A DNA stretch of 64,000 nucleotides from Vandiemenella viatica (Eukaryota > Arthropoda > Insecta > Orthoptera > Morabidae): positions 13,192,148-13,256,147 of the forward strand of contig CM061914.1 of the NCBI GenBank assembly GCA_031002005.1. Reading direction: 5' to 3'. A program made the translations under genes and the position numbers. Within the stretch, counting starts at the first letter, position 1. Every line of letters begins with the position of its first letter. Below the pieces are notes generated by a model, which made no database searches, was not told the DNA's origin, and saw only the letters and a list, made by a program, of their open reading frames with translations. Below are positions 11,641 through 24,325 of the stretch, piece by piece.

Positions 11641-11885
11641 CTTTTTTTTTTTACTTATGGCTTTACACCTTGTTGACGTTGGGGTCATTAGAGGAGAGAT
11701 GGGATTGGGGACTAGGAATGGGAAGGAATTCGGCAATGGCCTTTTGAAGGAAGCATCCCGGCATTTGCCTGGAGTGATTTGGGGAAACCGTGGAAAACCC
11801 AAATCTGGATGCCCGGACGGGGATTCGAACCCGTGTCCTCCTGAATGCGAGGCCAGAACCCTAACCGTTCACCAACAGTCATGTA
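11641..11885 (-). mobile_element. tRNA-derived SINE, copy 2 (best preserved)
   Basis: On the minus strand it begins with a tRNA-like head: an A-box-like TGGTGAACGGTTAGGG, then a B box GGTTCGAATCCCC. It continues through a conserved body (GGGATGCTTCCTTC, GCCGAATTCCTTCCC, CTCTAATGACCCC) and ends in poly(A) (the T run at 11641-11652 on the plus strand). It is about 240 bp and non-coding. Similarity to three other window copies defines the family. Confidence 0.85.
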
Positions 11886-12885
11886 TGTATACGGCAGGTG
11901 TCAGTTTTCTTTAATTAAAAAGGAATTTATCATTTTATCAAGCAGGGAGGATGCACATAGTTTATTTGCAGATTCATAATCTATTTTTGTGAAGATTATT
12001 TTGATGTGTTTTTGCACAATATATTTCAAAATTTAAAGCAAAACTGACGAATTTTGCAGAACCACTATTTTTCAAGTATTGATAACATAATAAGGTATGA
12101 GTTGAGGTTATTTTCATTTTATGATTTAAAACCTTTCTTTAGTGTTACTTTTAATATAATAAACACACTCTGGCAGTGCTATCATTGGCATGGTGCCACA
12201 ATCTGACAATAGATTCTTATGCAGCTTGATGAAACAAATCAAAAATCAAGAATAATATTTTTTAATTTCTTTCTTGGGTCTCGAGATATATTAACTGAAA
12301 TGTGATGTTAGGCTGATATGAAGCTTAGAGCTGACTGGAAACTGGCAGTGCCATAGCTTTGAAATTTGCCACACCTGTTTTTGAGGATATAATTTTCTAG
12401 AAAAGTTGAATATGAAAGGAAAAAGAAACATACCTTAGCTATTTAGCATTGCTTATATTTCGCAAAGGTAACCTCAAAATCAGTATCAATTAATTTACAA
12501 AACTTATGTCTAAGCAATAGGTTATAGTTTACAAAACTGAAATGATGCAATTTAAGCTGATAATGTATATTTGACACTTGTGAATACATGCATCGAAGTT
12601 TTAACATTGAGGAATTCCGATGAGCAAAAGTCAATATTTGAGCGAAAAATCTGCCAAGTGTTATGGTGTAAATTTTGGACAAATTGCTATTGTTTGCTTT
12701 ACTAAATCCTGGTTCCATAGCAAATTAAAGTTATCTTTCAGCATATAATTGAGAACAATTGTATTAACGTGACTAAAGTTGCTACAGACGAATAATTTAC
12801 CTAGTAACCAGTTCTGCTCCACGAAAATTTCAACAACAACTTTCGCATTTCGGGTGCCGTGACATAATGCAGACTATAGTGGCAC
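11886..12885. other. Intronic sequence, nothing recognised
   Basis: AT-rich. The longest open frame (12443-12718, minus) has no recognisable motif and no nicastrin similarity. Confidence 0.5.
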
Positions 12886-14640
12886 ATGGAACACTATGTA
12901 AAACTTCCCCATTTTCAGTACGGTTTTCGCAGAGCCCTTGGCATGCTTAATGCTCTCGCATACCTAGTTACTGAGGTACAAGAGAGCCAACAATTACACA
13001 ACCTGTCTATTTACAGACCAACTGGAGCATATGATAATGTAGTTCCAGAAATTCTAGTACAAAAGTTGTCTTTGATGAATTTGCCAGAAACATTCATACT
13101 AAACCTTTGGAACATTCTGCAGAATAGACTCCTGATAATTACGACACCAACCGGCATAACTGGCCCTCGGCGTACAAGTTTTGGTCTCCCATCCTGGCAC
13201 CACTCCTGTTTATCATATACTGTAGTGATGTAGGCACAGCACTGTCACCAGACACCTGGTCTATACAATATGCGGATGACTTCTGCGTCTAAAAAACCTC
13301 TAGGCATCTCCAGGACACCTACCTTTGCCTTAACCAGACGTTAAATAAACTTATGACTTGGCTAAAGGACAATGGAATCAAGATATCACCAGAAAAATCC
13401 ACAGTATCTTTACCCGAGATAAGGTACCGGCTGCTGAAGACATAAGACTCAACCCATATACATTCCCATTTGTGAAATGTGTCAAATATCTGGGATTATA
13501 CTTAGATAACAAGCTAAGGTGGAAGTGTCAAGATATCTGAAAACAGCTGGAAAATGCGAGAAAGCAATAAATATACTCCGAGCCACTAACGGAGCTCGGT
13601 GGGGGGGCGGATCCCAAAAGTCGTACATATTTACACAGGTGGGTCAAAGCCTGGCAACATGGTTGGGAGCACCTTTTTTACAGCACTAATGGAGTGGAAA
13701 GGCTGAACTGTTTGCGATACTACAAGCATTGGAATATGTGCTAGAGATTCACATTCTGAATATTGTAATTCTTCCAGACTGCAAATCGCCACTTCAAAAG
13801 TGATGGAATCAAAGATAGAGGGAAGACTCCACTTCTATATATCATATTGAAGTTGCTGACCAATATAAATAAACACGGAATGAAGACCTCCTTTATCTGG
13901 ATTAAGGCACAGTTCGGGCTACTTGGCAAAAAAAGTCGCTTCTCTTGCAAAATTAGCTGCACAAACAGAAAACCTAGCAGAACTTCTGATAAGAAGTGAC
14001 ATAATCTCATTATTTCACCACAAAACAACCGAGGCCTGGAATGATATGTGGCAATCCAGTGAACAACACAAGGGAAGAGACTACAGGCAGATACAACCGC
14101 AAATACCGACAACACAATGGTTTTAGAAAAAAATATGACACAAAAATAGCTGAGACTATAATATCAATCACGGCAGATTCGGAAGCCACTTGTACAAAAT
14201 AAATTTAGCAAACTCCACACTTTGTCAGTGCGACGGGGAGTCCGAGGCCGATACAAGCCACATATTATTTGGATCCAAGAATTACAAAGAAGAAACAGAT
14301 ATTTTCTGGAAAGACCTTAAACATTGGGACATAAGTTATCCAGTTAATGTAAGCCACCTTCTTGCTCTAGAAAATATCTCATTATACCAGAGGATGGTGC
14401 ACTTCATAACAACAAACGATATAGACATATAACTCACTCTACTCATCAATATTGCAAACATTTATCAATCACAGATGACCAATTGGTTATTGTTTTACTG
14501 TTAAATTTTTTTAATGGAAATGCTTGAGATGTCCTATTCTGTAAATCTCATTGTTTATCAGGAACAAGAAATGATGTTAGATTCAATCGTTTTATTGCCG
14601 TAATGTATTTAATTTCAATATGTTAATTTGATTTGATTTG
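12886..14640 (+). mobile_element. I-clade-like LINE, 5'-truncated, RT plus RNase H remnants
   Basis: The plus strand encodes RT fragments: FQYGFRRALGMLNALAYLVTEVQ, TGAYDNVVPEILVQKLS, IQYADDFCV at about 13266-13289 (catalytic DD kept), and VKCVKYLGLYLDNKLRWK. After frame changes come RNase H-like pieces (VERLNCLRYYK-type region; WIKAQFGLLGKKS; ASLAKLAAQTENLAEL) and a C-terminal CQCDGESEADTSHILFGS block, which resembles the terminal Cys/His cluster of I/jockey LINEs. The tail near 14625 is an ATTTGATTTGATTTGA repeat. RT together with RNase H points to the I group, but the sequence is too broken for a firm clade call. Confidence 0.75.
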
Positions 14641-16079
14641 AATGTGGTTCACGACTGACAAGGTTACCGCAAGGAATATTTAATGTGAGCAAGGATAATG
14701 ATTGTAATTCAGTGGATAGCCTAGTGAGTAATAAAGAATGTACTTTAGCAAGGTCTGGTTGATGTTCAAAGGAACAGACTTCCCTTATGTTCCCTAATGT
14801 TTTGGTCATTAATTTACTGAAATGATGAGGCTCTCAGATATAGTGTGGGTTTGTGTAAAACAATGGACACAGTGTGACTGAGTTCGACTGTTTGGATACT
14901 CTGTGAATCAAAGACTCTTTTCAAACCCCAATAATAGTGTGTTGCAGCACTGAGCTGTGAGACGATTTTCAGACGTCGCTGGCAAAGAAACATTAGTTAA
15001 CAATAAACTGTATGTGCGTGGGAATTGCAGCCACTGAGAAGAGATGAAAGGGGACAGCATGGAGGGGAGAACATCCCAAGGAAGTGTCGGAGGTGGTGGT
15101 ATATATTCCATCCAATGGTGCTAATAAATTGTTTATGTTTGGTATATGTTCGGGAAATTGAAGATGAAGGCAGGAACGCCTTTCAACAAGGTGAAGAGTG
15201 GGTAAAGAGTGGACGGAGAGGGATTTTCGGGGCGTGGACTGTACGGAAGAGAGGCTGGAGGCTGAAATTGGCACGGCCACCTCCGCTACAAGCAGGGATC
15301 GGGCACGGCCGGGGTTCCCAGTGGAGAGGACGGCCCTGCCGGCTGTTTGAGATGAGGGACACCAGACGCCCACACTGCGTGCTTGCCACCTACGGCTTGC
15401 TCGCCAGTCGATCGTCTCGTACGGGTCGCCGACACCTCGTCTCGTTTCGAGCCGACATTACACGCCACCTGCGCTGCTCGACACTATGGTAACTCCTACG
15501 TATGCAATCATCTACAGAGTGACCATAATGAGCTCCAAATTAAAGAACCCGCGAACTGTAAATTCTGCTTGCTACCTGATAGGGAATAACCATTTATCCA
15601 TTAAAGTAATTGTTTCCTCAAGTAAATTTTGTTTTTCATGTATCAAGATAAATACAGTCAATATGTTCCTTTTGAATATGTTATGTTTGACTTGTACTAA
15701 TGTGAAGGATCACTTCGGAAGAGAACCCCACCCACAATCATTTATTTAGTTATTAATTATAAAACTGTTTAATATAGTAGTAAATCCCGAGGCATACCGA
15801 CTGGGACACTACAGCTTCATAACACATTTAACTTTTACATGTATAAAAACCATTGGATTATCAAAATCTTACTGTGAAATCTGTGATTTAATGCTTTTGT
15901 AATGTCTTAACTTTTAAGTGGCATTTAACTCCTCTTATAATTTTATGTCCTTTGTGTCTATGTTCTTAATGCTATGTAAATTACTATTTATGTTATTTAC
16001 AATTCGATAACTATGATGTAATCCTATAGTATGAACAGTGACTTGTACGTATGTGTAATGCGTGTATGTAAATTTGGGC
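14641..16079. other. Unassigned segment with a GC-rich core (about 14990-15500)
   Basis: The central half-kilobase is markedly richer in G+C than its surroundings and is open in several frames on both strands. That is expected for GC-rich DNA with few stop codons. The overlapping frames (for example 15025-15492 plus and 14993-15373 minus) show no recognised domain. The segment ends near CGACTGGGACACTACA (about 15800), which could be an LTR edge, but I could not find its partner. The flanks are AT-rich with nothing recognised. Confidence 0.4.
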
Positions 16080-16104
16080 ATATATATATATATATATATA
16101 TATA
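16080..16104. repeat. (TA)n microsatellite
   Basis: An uninterrupted AT dinucleotide run directly abutting the PLE terminal segment. A similar TA run abuts the related segment at 62405. Confidence 0.9.
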
Positions 16105-18840
16105 CAATGAAATCAAGAGGCTAAGTAGTGGAAAGGAATCAAATTAGGATTGGGAAATGAGCCACCACTTACCTTTAGATGATGGATGTGGGACACGAAC
16201 ACACAGAAAAGACACTAACACAAATAATAAAGTAATTTTCGGGATAAACCCTTCGTCAACATAAAGACCGCTGCTCGGGAAAATGGTGGGGGTAAATTCA
16301 AACAGCGCAAAAGTAGAGGGGCATTGAATCAGAGCTAATACCCGAGCATAAATATCCAAACTAATCTCTGGCTGGTGGGAAGATCAAAATATAATTAGAA
16401 CTAAATATGAAAAAAATTATATAAAATATTATACAAATACAAATTTTTCAAAAATATAATAATAATAATAATAATAAAATAATAATTTTTATGAAGTAAA
16501 CATCACCTTAAGTTAGTGGTGGTTCAATATAGGTAATGGAAAAAAGAGGATTAAAAAAGGTTAAACATATGTAATAATAATGACCAGATATTATCTCAAG
16601 TTGAGACCAGGTGGTTGCCTTGTGCCAAGTTTGTACTGGTAGGCAAGTTCCCACCTTCTGAGTTCAGAAGAACTGCCGTTATTAGGGAGAACTCTGATAG
16701 TGAAATACGAGTTGAAATTATTCAAGTCGTGGGTTATGGCATGGGCAGCAACTGGGTGCTTTGGGTTCTGTGTGAACACCGTCTGCCGTTGGCCATTCAT
16801 TCTTATGGAGAATGGCTTTGTAGTCAACCCTATATATGAAGCCAGGCAGTGGTTGCATGTTAACAACTAAATTACATGGGTGGTTTCACAAGTGGCATGT
16901 CCTATGATAGGGAAGCTTTCCCCTGTGACAGGGTTGATGAAAGTGGTGGAAGCACGATGTATGTCACACATCTTGCAGCGTGGTCTATTACATGGGAAAG
17001 AGCCTTGGGGTTGACTGTTAGGAAGAGGAAGACTGTGTTTGTGGACTAGAAGTTCACTGAGGTTAGGAGGTCTGCTGAAACAAGTTCTAGGAGGGGCAGG
17101 GAGGATTTTAGGAAGAATGGATCTCATTTCAGGGCACGTTTGTAAGAAATCATAGCCCAGCCGGAGGATTCTGTTGATAGATTCGAGGCCTGGGTAGTAC
17201 TGTGTGACCAAGACTGGATTGTGGTTGGTTTTTGCGGGTTTGGCATGATTGTTAGGCTGATTCAGTTGTGATGTTGCATGTGAAAGCTGTTTGTTCACCA
17301 AAGCTGGAGGGCAGTTGCGAGATATTAATGCTTCTGAAATACTGTTTGAATAATCCATGATAGACTGTTGGTTGGATCATATGCGACTACCTCGAATGCC
17401 AAGACTGTAGGGGAGAGAACGATTGGTATGGTATGGGTGGCAACTGTTGAAATGGAAATACTGTTGAAGGTTGGTTGGTTTGATGTGGACTGAAGAGTTG
17501 AGATAGCCATTGGATAGGGACAAATCCACATCCAAGAATGTGGCCTGGGTGTGGGAGTAGGTCCAAGTGAATTTCAGCATGCTAAAGTTATTGAGATGGT
17601 TCAGGAAATTTAGCAGTTCATTTTCTCCATGCATCCAAATCATAAACATGTCATCAATGAAACGAAGCCAAATGAGGGTTTGAGAAGGACTTCCTCCAGA
17701 AATGTCTGTTCCAGACGGCCCACGAACAGATTAGCATAAGGGGGCCATGCGGGTGCCCATGGCAGTTCCGCAGGTTTGGTGATAGATGTTGCCCTTCGAA
17801 GTAGAAGTAGGCTAATTTCATGAGGAAGAATGTCATAGGGAGGCTGTTGGGAGGGCGCTGGTCTAGAAAATGTTTCATGGCCCTGAGACCATGCCATTGT
17901 GGAATGTTTGTGTACAAGGATGTGACGTCAATGGTAACCAGTATCGAGTGTGAAGGAAGAGGGGTGGGTATGGTAGAAAGCCAGCAGAGAAAGTGTTGGC
18001 TGACCATTATATGAGAAGGGAGCTGACTAACTATGTGCTGTAGGTACTGGTCAACCAAGGCAGAGATGCGCTCAGTTGGCGATCCGTAAGCTGCAACGAT
18101 AGGGCGTCCTGGATTCCCAGGTTTATGGATTTTGGGCACGAGATAAAGGGTGGGTTTACATGGAATTTGAAGAGTAAGAAGCGAATAGATTGTGGGTGAG
18201 ACCTTGGAGAGATCCACTAAACTGTACATATTCTTATATTTTTTTCTTAATTGCAGGAGTTGGATCTTCCGATAGGCGGCAGTAAGTGTTGGAGTCTGAT
18301 AGCTGACGAAGAGTTTCAGCCACATAGTCATTCCTGTTCATGACTACAGTGGTTGAGCCCTTGTCAGCTGGAAGGATAATGAGATCTGAATTGCTGGAGA
18401 GTTGTTTTCTGGCACGGGTTTCAGCTGGGCTAAGATAACCGGTGATTGCTAAAGATGTAAGGAAAGTGGGAGAATCCAATCTGGTGGAAAGGAAAGCCTC
18501 AAAAACTTGGAGGGGATGGTTCTGGGGAAGAGGCGGAGGGTAAAGTGTGGCTGATGGTTTGAATTTATCTAGACTTGGTTCTAGGTTGTCCTGATACTCC
18601 TGTTCACTGCTATGAGTGGTAAAGTGATACCACCAGCGGAGTGTACGGCAGAACGATAGAGAGTCACGGAATAGTTTGGTATGGTCAAATATGCGGGTGG
18701 TATACATACATATAGATACAGCACTAAGTATAATGTATCTCGAGTGTATGGCCAACTTTCCAAGTGACCATAATTTTTTTCATTAAAAAAACTTTGGAGT
18801 TTTGGGTGGTGTGACGTGATGTAATGCTTTCTCATTGGCG
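16105..18840 (-). mobile_element. Penelope-like element A1 (RT plus GIY-YIG), most complete of three copies
   Basis: The minus strand, 5' to 3', carries an N-terminal block (18581-18835), LIILPADKGSTTVVMNR, LYLVPKIHKPGNPGRPIVAA, ILVTIDVTSLYTNIP, a degraded G(T).MAP..ANLFVG block, RFIDDMFMIW (the two catalytic Asp, about 17650) and WTYSHTQATFLDVDLS. After a linker ending LPKILPAPPRTCFSRPPNLSELLVHKHS come NPVTGESFPI and a GIY-YIG endonuclease region, LTCNHCLASYIGLTTKPFSIRMNG with SELRRWELAYQYK (16591-16866). RT of the KIHK/telomerase-like type plus C-terminal GIY-YIG defines Penelope-like elements. Several frameshifts and stops separate the blocks. The 3' non-coding segment 16105-16350 is shared with 62405-62570. 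Confidence 0.92.
16237..16259 (-). other. Hammerhead-like core motif in PLE A1 3' segment
   Basis: On the minus strand: TTGACGA, one extra base, a GGG/CCC stem around a TTTAT loop, then GAAA. It resembles the hammerhead ribozyme catalytic core (CUGANGA, stem II, GAAA) with C3 changed to T and one additional nucleotide before stem II. PLEs are known to carry hammerhead motifs in their terminal repeats. The cleavage site and stems I and III were not established. Confidence 0.45.
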
Positions 18841-19319
18841 TTTGCAGTCCCGTGACTGAATGCTTGATTTTGTCTAATTTACTTTCTAAAAATAATAATA
18901 ATCTTTATCTTTTATAATAAGTAATTTTGTTTTTGTTATCTCCTTAGCATGATTAATCATTAAAAACTGCTAAGTCCAATTTGTTCTTAGTGGACACAAG
19001 CCTATTAAAGACATCTAATAAAATATGAAGATTTGGTTTTATTATTATTATTATTATTATTAATAAACCAAATGGATAAATATCTGTAATGACGAATTAA
19101 AATGTAATGAGGAAAGTATTTTCTGATTCCACCAGCAAAGTGAAGAAATCAGTGAATCAAGTGTTGAAGCGCATCAGAAAGAACCAGGCAGCTAGATAGA
19201 GAGAAGCCCTGACGAAGGCTACAGGTTGGTGCCGAAACGGCGATATCAACAAAAAAGGGCAGCACAAACCCCGAAAAAGAGACAAGTAATTGCAATTTTT
19301 CAATAACGACAACTGCGAA
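18841..19319. other. Spacer between PLE A and the jockey-like LINE
   Basis: AT-rich, with a TTA trinucleotide run near 19039-19061. It contains the hammerhead-like motif at 19209-19237. No coding capacity was recognised. It is repeated at 22491-22969 and 26142-26620 as part of the triplication. Confidence 0.6.
19209..19237 (+). other. Hammerhead-like core motif (repeated at 22859 and 26510)
   Basis: Plus strand: CTGACGA, one extra A, stem GGC...GCC around an 11-base loop, then GAAAC. The core positions match CUGANGA and GAAA, with the same single extra base seen in the other copies. Identical copies occur at 22859-22887 and 26510-26538 because of the triplication. It is on the opposite strand to PLE A, so it probably marks a separate PLE terminal fragment. 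Confidence 0.5.
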
Positions 19320-20674
19320 AAGGGTGAAATTTTATATTATTAGATTTGACACAAGAAGGAGACTTTTAAATAATTCCATTCTTAATGGCTCTTTTAGAAA
19401 AAGAAATTCATCTTATGGCCATGGCACATAATCATATAATGTAACATTAAATTATAATTAAAATTCAAAATCAACATAGTGCAGCCGCTTTAGAGCTTCA
19501 TTTGAAATATTAATAAAGTGTATCGGCAATTCCCTGATGGCTCGAAGTGGGCAATCAAAGGTCACGGTACAGATGGTTTGTTTTTCCTCACCACAGTCGC
19601 AATTCGGTGAATATCTCATCCCCATGTGTACAGAGCTGAAGCAGATCTGCCATGACCAGACCTAACTCTGTTGACTGTTGACTGTCAAACAGGGAGTGCC
19701 ATTCTGGTGGGGCTGAGGCTATCCACTCCAATTTCAATGCTTCTCTCTCATTAAAATTATCAGATATAATCTGTTTTACAGTTTTTATGTTTGGACTTCT
19801 GAAATTGATTGGGCAGATGGATAGGGAGATTTAAGTTATTACATATTATATTGAGCAATTAGGCGATTGTGTCGTCTTATCGTAGGCAGTTTGATGTTAC
19901 ACAAAACGGGTAGCCAGTAAAGTGGAGTGGTCTTGATACATCCACTAATTATCCGCATTGTCTGGTTCAAAACTATGTTGATCTTTTTAATGTGGGTGCT
20001 ATTCTTCCAGACAGATGAGATGAGCAGTACTCAGCTGCAGAATACACTAGGCTCAGTGCTGATGTGCGGAGTGTGGAGGCGGATACTCCCCAGGAGGTGC
20101 CAGTTAACTTCTGCAGAATATTATTCCTGGTTCTTAGTTTTGCTGCAAGGTTGTTTAGATGTTTATTGTACGACAAGGTGCGATCCATTACGACTCCCAA
20201 ATACTTGGGGAAGGGGTTGTGTCGGAGGGAAGTACCATCAAGAAGAACGTCAAGTGAGAGATTCACCGCCCGATTGTTAAGATGGAAGACACTAGTTTCC
20301 GTCTTGCTGGAACTGGGTACGAGACGCCATTTCTTAAAAAAAGTTGCTCAGGGTTTTGAGGTCTGCTGTTAAACTATTTTCAATTTGCTGAACATTATCA
20401 GATTGTAGTACTACTGCCAGATAAGAGAATTGCAGGATAAGAGAATTGTCTGGATTCTTTTTGAGGAATGTCAGAAATATATACATTAAAAAGAAGTGGA
20501 GGCAAGAACTGAGCCTTGAGCCAGACCATTATTCACTCTTCTTACTTTTTTTTATCATATTATCTGAGTCAACCTGGAAAGTATGGTATTGATCAGACAA
20601 GTGATTTTTTTGCACTTCAAAATGTTCAGCAGTTTGTATACCCCGCCCTCTCGCCACACTGTATCATAGGCTGT
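19320..20674 (-). mobile_element. Jockey-like LINE, 3' part, triplicate copy 1
   Basis: The minus strand encodes LNNRAVNLSLDVLLDG-type sequence followed by HNPFPKYLGVVMDRTLSYNK, LAAKLRTRNNILQKL, TLRTSALSLVYSAAEYC (19973-20266), and downstream a CDCGEEKQTICTVTFDCP-type Cys block near 19580-19610. These are characteristic of the C-terminal half of arthropod jockey-like ORF2. Upstream RT motifs in this copy are broken. The LINE is cut at 20674, where PLE sequence of unit 2 starts abruptly. Confidence 0.85.
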
Positions 20675-22490
20675 GAGGAAGACTGTGTTTGTGGACTAGA
20701 AGTTCACTGAGGTTAGGAGGTCTGCTGAAACAAGTTCTAGGAGGGGCAGGGAGGATTTTAGGAAGAATGGATCTCATTTCAGGGCACGTTTGTAAGAAAT
20801 CATAGCCCAGCCGGAGGATTCTGTTGATAGATTCGAGGCCTGGGTAGTACTGTGTGACCAAGACTGGATTGTGGTTGGTTTTTGCGGGTTTGGCATGATT
20901 GTTAGGCTGATTCAGTTGTGATGTTGCATGTGAAAGCTGTTTGTTCACCAAAGCTGGAGGGCAGTTGCGAGATATTAATGCTTCTGAAATACTGTTTGAA
21001 TAATCCATGATAGACTGTTGGTTGGATCATATGCGACTACCTCGAATGCCAAGACTGTAGGGGAGAGAACGATTGGTATGGTATGGGTGGCAACTGTTGA
21101 AATGGAAATACTGTTGAAGGTTGGTTGGTTTGATGTGGACTGAAGAGTTGAGATAGCCATTGGATAGGGACAAATCCACATCCAAGAATGTGGCCTGGGT
21201 GTGGGAGTAGGTCCAAGTGAATTTCAGCATGCTAAAGTTATTGAGATGGTTCAGGAAATTTAGCAGTTCATTTTCTCCATGCATCCAAATCATAAACATG
21301 TCATCAATGAAACGAAGCCAAATGAGGGTTTGAGAAGGACTTCCTCCAGAAATGTCTGTTCCAGACGGCCCACGAACAGATTAGCATAAGGGGGCCATGC
21401 GGGTGCCCATGGCAGTTCCGCAGGTTTGGTGATAGATGTTGCCCTTCGAAGTAGAAGTAGGCTAATTTCATGAGGAAGAATGTCATAGGGAGGCTGTTGG
21501 GAGGGCGCTGGTCTAGAAAATGTTTCATGGCCCTGAGACCATGCCATTGTGGAATGTTTGTGTACAAGGATGTGACGTCAATGGTAACCAGTATCGAGTG
21601 TGAAGGAAGAGGGGTGGGTATGGTAGAAAGCCAGCAGAGAAAGTGTTGGCTGACCATTATATGAGAAGGGAGCTGACTAACTATGTGCTGTAGGTACTGG
21701 TCAACCAAGGCAGAGATGCGCTCAGTTGGCGATCCGTAAGCTGCAACGATAGGGCGTCCTGGATTCCCAGGTTTATGGATTTTGGGCACGAGATAAAGGG
21801 TGGGTTTACATGGAATTTGAAGAGTAAGAAGCGAATAGATTGTGGGTGAGACCTTGGAGAGATCCACTAAACTGTACATATTCTTATATTTTTTTCTTAA
21901 TTGCAGGAGTTGGATCTTCCGATAGGCGGCAGTAAGTGTTGGAGTCTGATAGCTGACGAAGAGTTTCAGCCACATAGTCATTCCTGTTCATGACTACAGT
22001 GGTTGAGCCCTTGTCAGCTGGAAGGATAATGAGATCTGAATTGCTGGAGAGTTGTTTTCTGGCACGGGTTTCAGCTGGGCTAAGATAACCGGTGATTGCT
22101 AAAGATGTAAGGAAAGTGGGAGAATCCAATCTGGTGGAAAGGAAAGCCTCAAAAACTTGGAGGGGATGGTTCTGGGGAAGAGGCGGAGGGTAAAGTGTGG
22201 CTGATGGTTTGAATTTATCTAGACTTGGTTCTAGGTTGTCCTGATACTCCTGTTCACTGCTATGAGTGGTAAAGTGATACCACCAGCGGAGTGTACGGCA
22301 GAACGATAGAGAGTCACGGAATAGTTTGGTATGGTCAAATATGCGGGTGGTATACATACATATAGATACAGCACTAAGTATAATGTATCTCGAGTGTATG
22401 GCCAACTTTCCAAGTGACCATAATTTTTTTCATTAAAAAAACTTTGGAGTTTTGGGTGGTGTGACGTGATGTAATGCTTTCTCATTGGCG
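20675..22490 (-). mobile_element. Penelope-like element A2, lacking GIY-YIG
   Basis: Same RT blocks as A1 (LYLVPKIHKPGNPGRPIVAA, DVTSLYTNIP, FIDDMFMIW), offset by 3650 bp. It stops at 20675 in the RT-to-GIY-YIG linker, so the endonuclease is absent. The cause is the boundary of the duplication rather than a normal retrotransposition end. Confidence 0.92.
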
Positions 22491-22969
22491 TTTGCAGTCC
22501 CGTGACTGAATGCTTGATTTTGTCTAATTTACTTTCTAAAAATAATAATAATCTTTATCTTTTATAATAAGTAATTTTGTTTTTGTTATCTCCTTAGCAT
22601 GATTAATCATTAAAAACTGCTAAGTCCAATTTGTTCTTAGTGGACACAAGCCTATTAAAGACATCTAATAAAATATGAAGATTTGGTTTTATTATTATTA
22701 TTATTATTATTAATAAACCAAATGGATAAATATCTGTAATGACGAATTAAAATGTAATGAGGAAAGTATTTTCTGATTCCACCAGCAAAGTGAAGAAATC
22801 AGTGAATCAAGTGTTGAAGCGCATCAGAAAGAACCAGGCAGCTAGATAGAGAGAAGCCCTGACGAAGGCTACAGGTTGGTGCCGAAACGGCGATATCAAC
22901 AAAAAAGGGCAGCACAAACCCCGAAAAAGAGACAAGTAATTGCAATTTTTCAATAACGACAACTGCGAA

Positions 22970-24325
22970 AAGGGTGAAATTTTATATTATTAGATTTGAC
23001 ACAAGAAGGAGACTTTTAAATAATTCCATTCTTAATGGCTCTTTTAGAAAAAGAAATTCATCTTATGGCCATGGCACATAATCATATAATGTAACATTAA
23101 ATTATAATTAAAATTCAAAATCAACATAGTGCAGCCGCTTTAGAGCTTCATTTGAAATATTAATAAAGTGTATCGGCAATTCCCTGATGGCTCGAAGTGG
23201 GCAATCAAAGGTCACGGTACAGATGGTTTGTTTTTCCTCACCACAGTCGCAATTCGGTGAATATCTCATCCCCATGTGTACAGAGCTGAAGCAGATCTGC
23301 CATGACCAGACCTAACTCTGTTGACTGTTGACTGTCAAACAGGGAGTGCCATTCTGGTGGGGCTGAGGCTATCCACTCCAATTTCAATGCTTCTCTCTCA
23401 TTAAAATTATCAGATATAATCTGTTTTACAGTTTTTATGTTTGGACTTCTGAAATTGATTGGGCAGATGGATAGGGAGATTTAAGTTATTACATATTATA
23501 TTGAGCAATTAGGCGATTGTGTCGTCTTATCGTAGGCAGTTTGATGTTACACAAAACGGGTAGCCAGTAAAGTGGAGTGGTCTTGATACATCCACTAATT
23601 ATCCGCATTGTCTGGTTCAAAAACTATGTTGATCTTTTTAATGTGGGTGCTATTCTTCCAGACAGATGAGATGAGCAGTACTCAGCTGCAGAATACACTA
23701 GGCTCAGTGCTGATGTGCGGAGTGTGGAGGCGGATACTCCCCAGGAGGTGCCAGTTAACTTCTGCAGAATATTATTCCTGGTTCTTAGTTTTGCTGCAAG
23801 GTTGTTTAGATGTTTATTGTACGACAAGGTGCGATCCATTACGACTCCCAAATACTTGGGGAAGGGGTTGTGTCGGAGGGAAGTACCATCAAGAAGAACG
23901 TCAAGTGAGAGATTCACCGCCCGATTGTTAAGATGGAAGACACTAGTTTCCGTCTTGCTGGAACTGGGTACGAGACGCCATTTCTTAAAAAAAGTTGCTC
24001 AGGGTTTTGAGGTCTGCTGTTAAACTATTTTCAATTTGCTGAACATTATCAGATTGTAGTACTACTGCCAGATAAGAGAATTGCAGGATAAGAGAATTGT
24101 CTGGATTCTTTTTGAGGAATGTCAGAAATATATACATTAAAAAGAAGTGGAGGCAAGAACTGAGCCTTGAGCCAGACCATTATTCACTCTTCTTACTTTT
24201 TTTTATCATATTATCTGAGTCAACCTGGAAAGTATGGTATTGATCAGACAAGTGATTTTTTTGCACTTCAAAATGTTCAGCAGTTTGTATACCCCGCCCT
24301 CTCGCCACACTGTATCATAGGCTGT
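22970..24325 (-). mobile_element. Jockey-like LINE, 3' part, triplicate copy 2
   Basis: Copy of 19320-20674 within unit 2. It again carries the KYLGVVMDRTLSYNK and TLRTSALSLVYSAAEYC blocks (23624-23917, minus) and ends at the same duplication breakpoint. Confidence 0.88.

Larger units (their letters stand above)
17025..20674. repeat. Tandem unit 1 of 3 (3650 bp)
   Basis: First unit of a direct tandem triplication. It begins at GAGGAAGACTGTG inside PLE A1, between the RT and GIY-YIG regions. It ends inside the jockey-like LINE at CATAGGCTGTG. It contains the PLE RT, about 0.5 kb of spacer and the 3' part of the LINE. Confidence 0.95.
20675..24325. repeat. Tandem unit 2 of 3 (3651 bp)
   Basis: Direct repeat of 17025-20674. 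Encoded peptides are identical wherever compared. The one difference I found is an extra A in the run after GTCTGGTTC near 23620 (five A versus four). Confidence 0.95.

Noticed and set aside
15025..15492. 155-codon plus-strand open frame in the GC-rich island
   Set aside because: The opposite strand and other frames are equally open, the composition is explained by GC bias, and no domain is recognisable.
16591..16866. GIY-YIG domain as a homing endonuclease or standalone nuclease
   Set aside because: It lies downstream of a Penelope-type RT in the same strand and order, so it is the PLE's own endonuclease.
17820..18014. Repeated plus-strand frames antisense to PLE RT (also at 21470 and 25121)
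   Set aside because: Shadow frames of the minus-strand RT with no independent motifs. They are repeated only because of the triplication.
19927..20372. Plus-strand frames over the jockey-like LINE (also at 23608 and 27228)
   Set aside because: Antisense shadows of the minus-strand LINE C-terminus.
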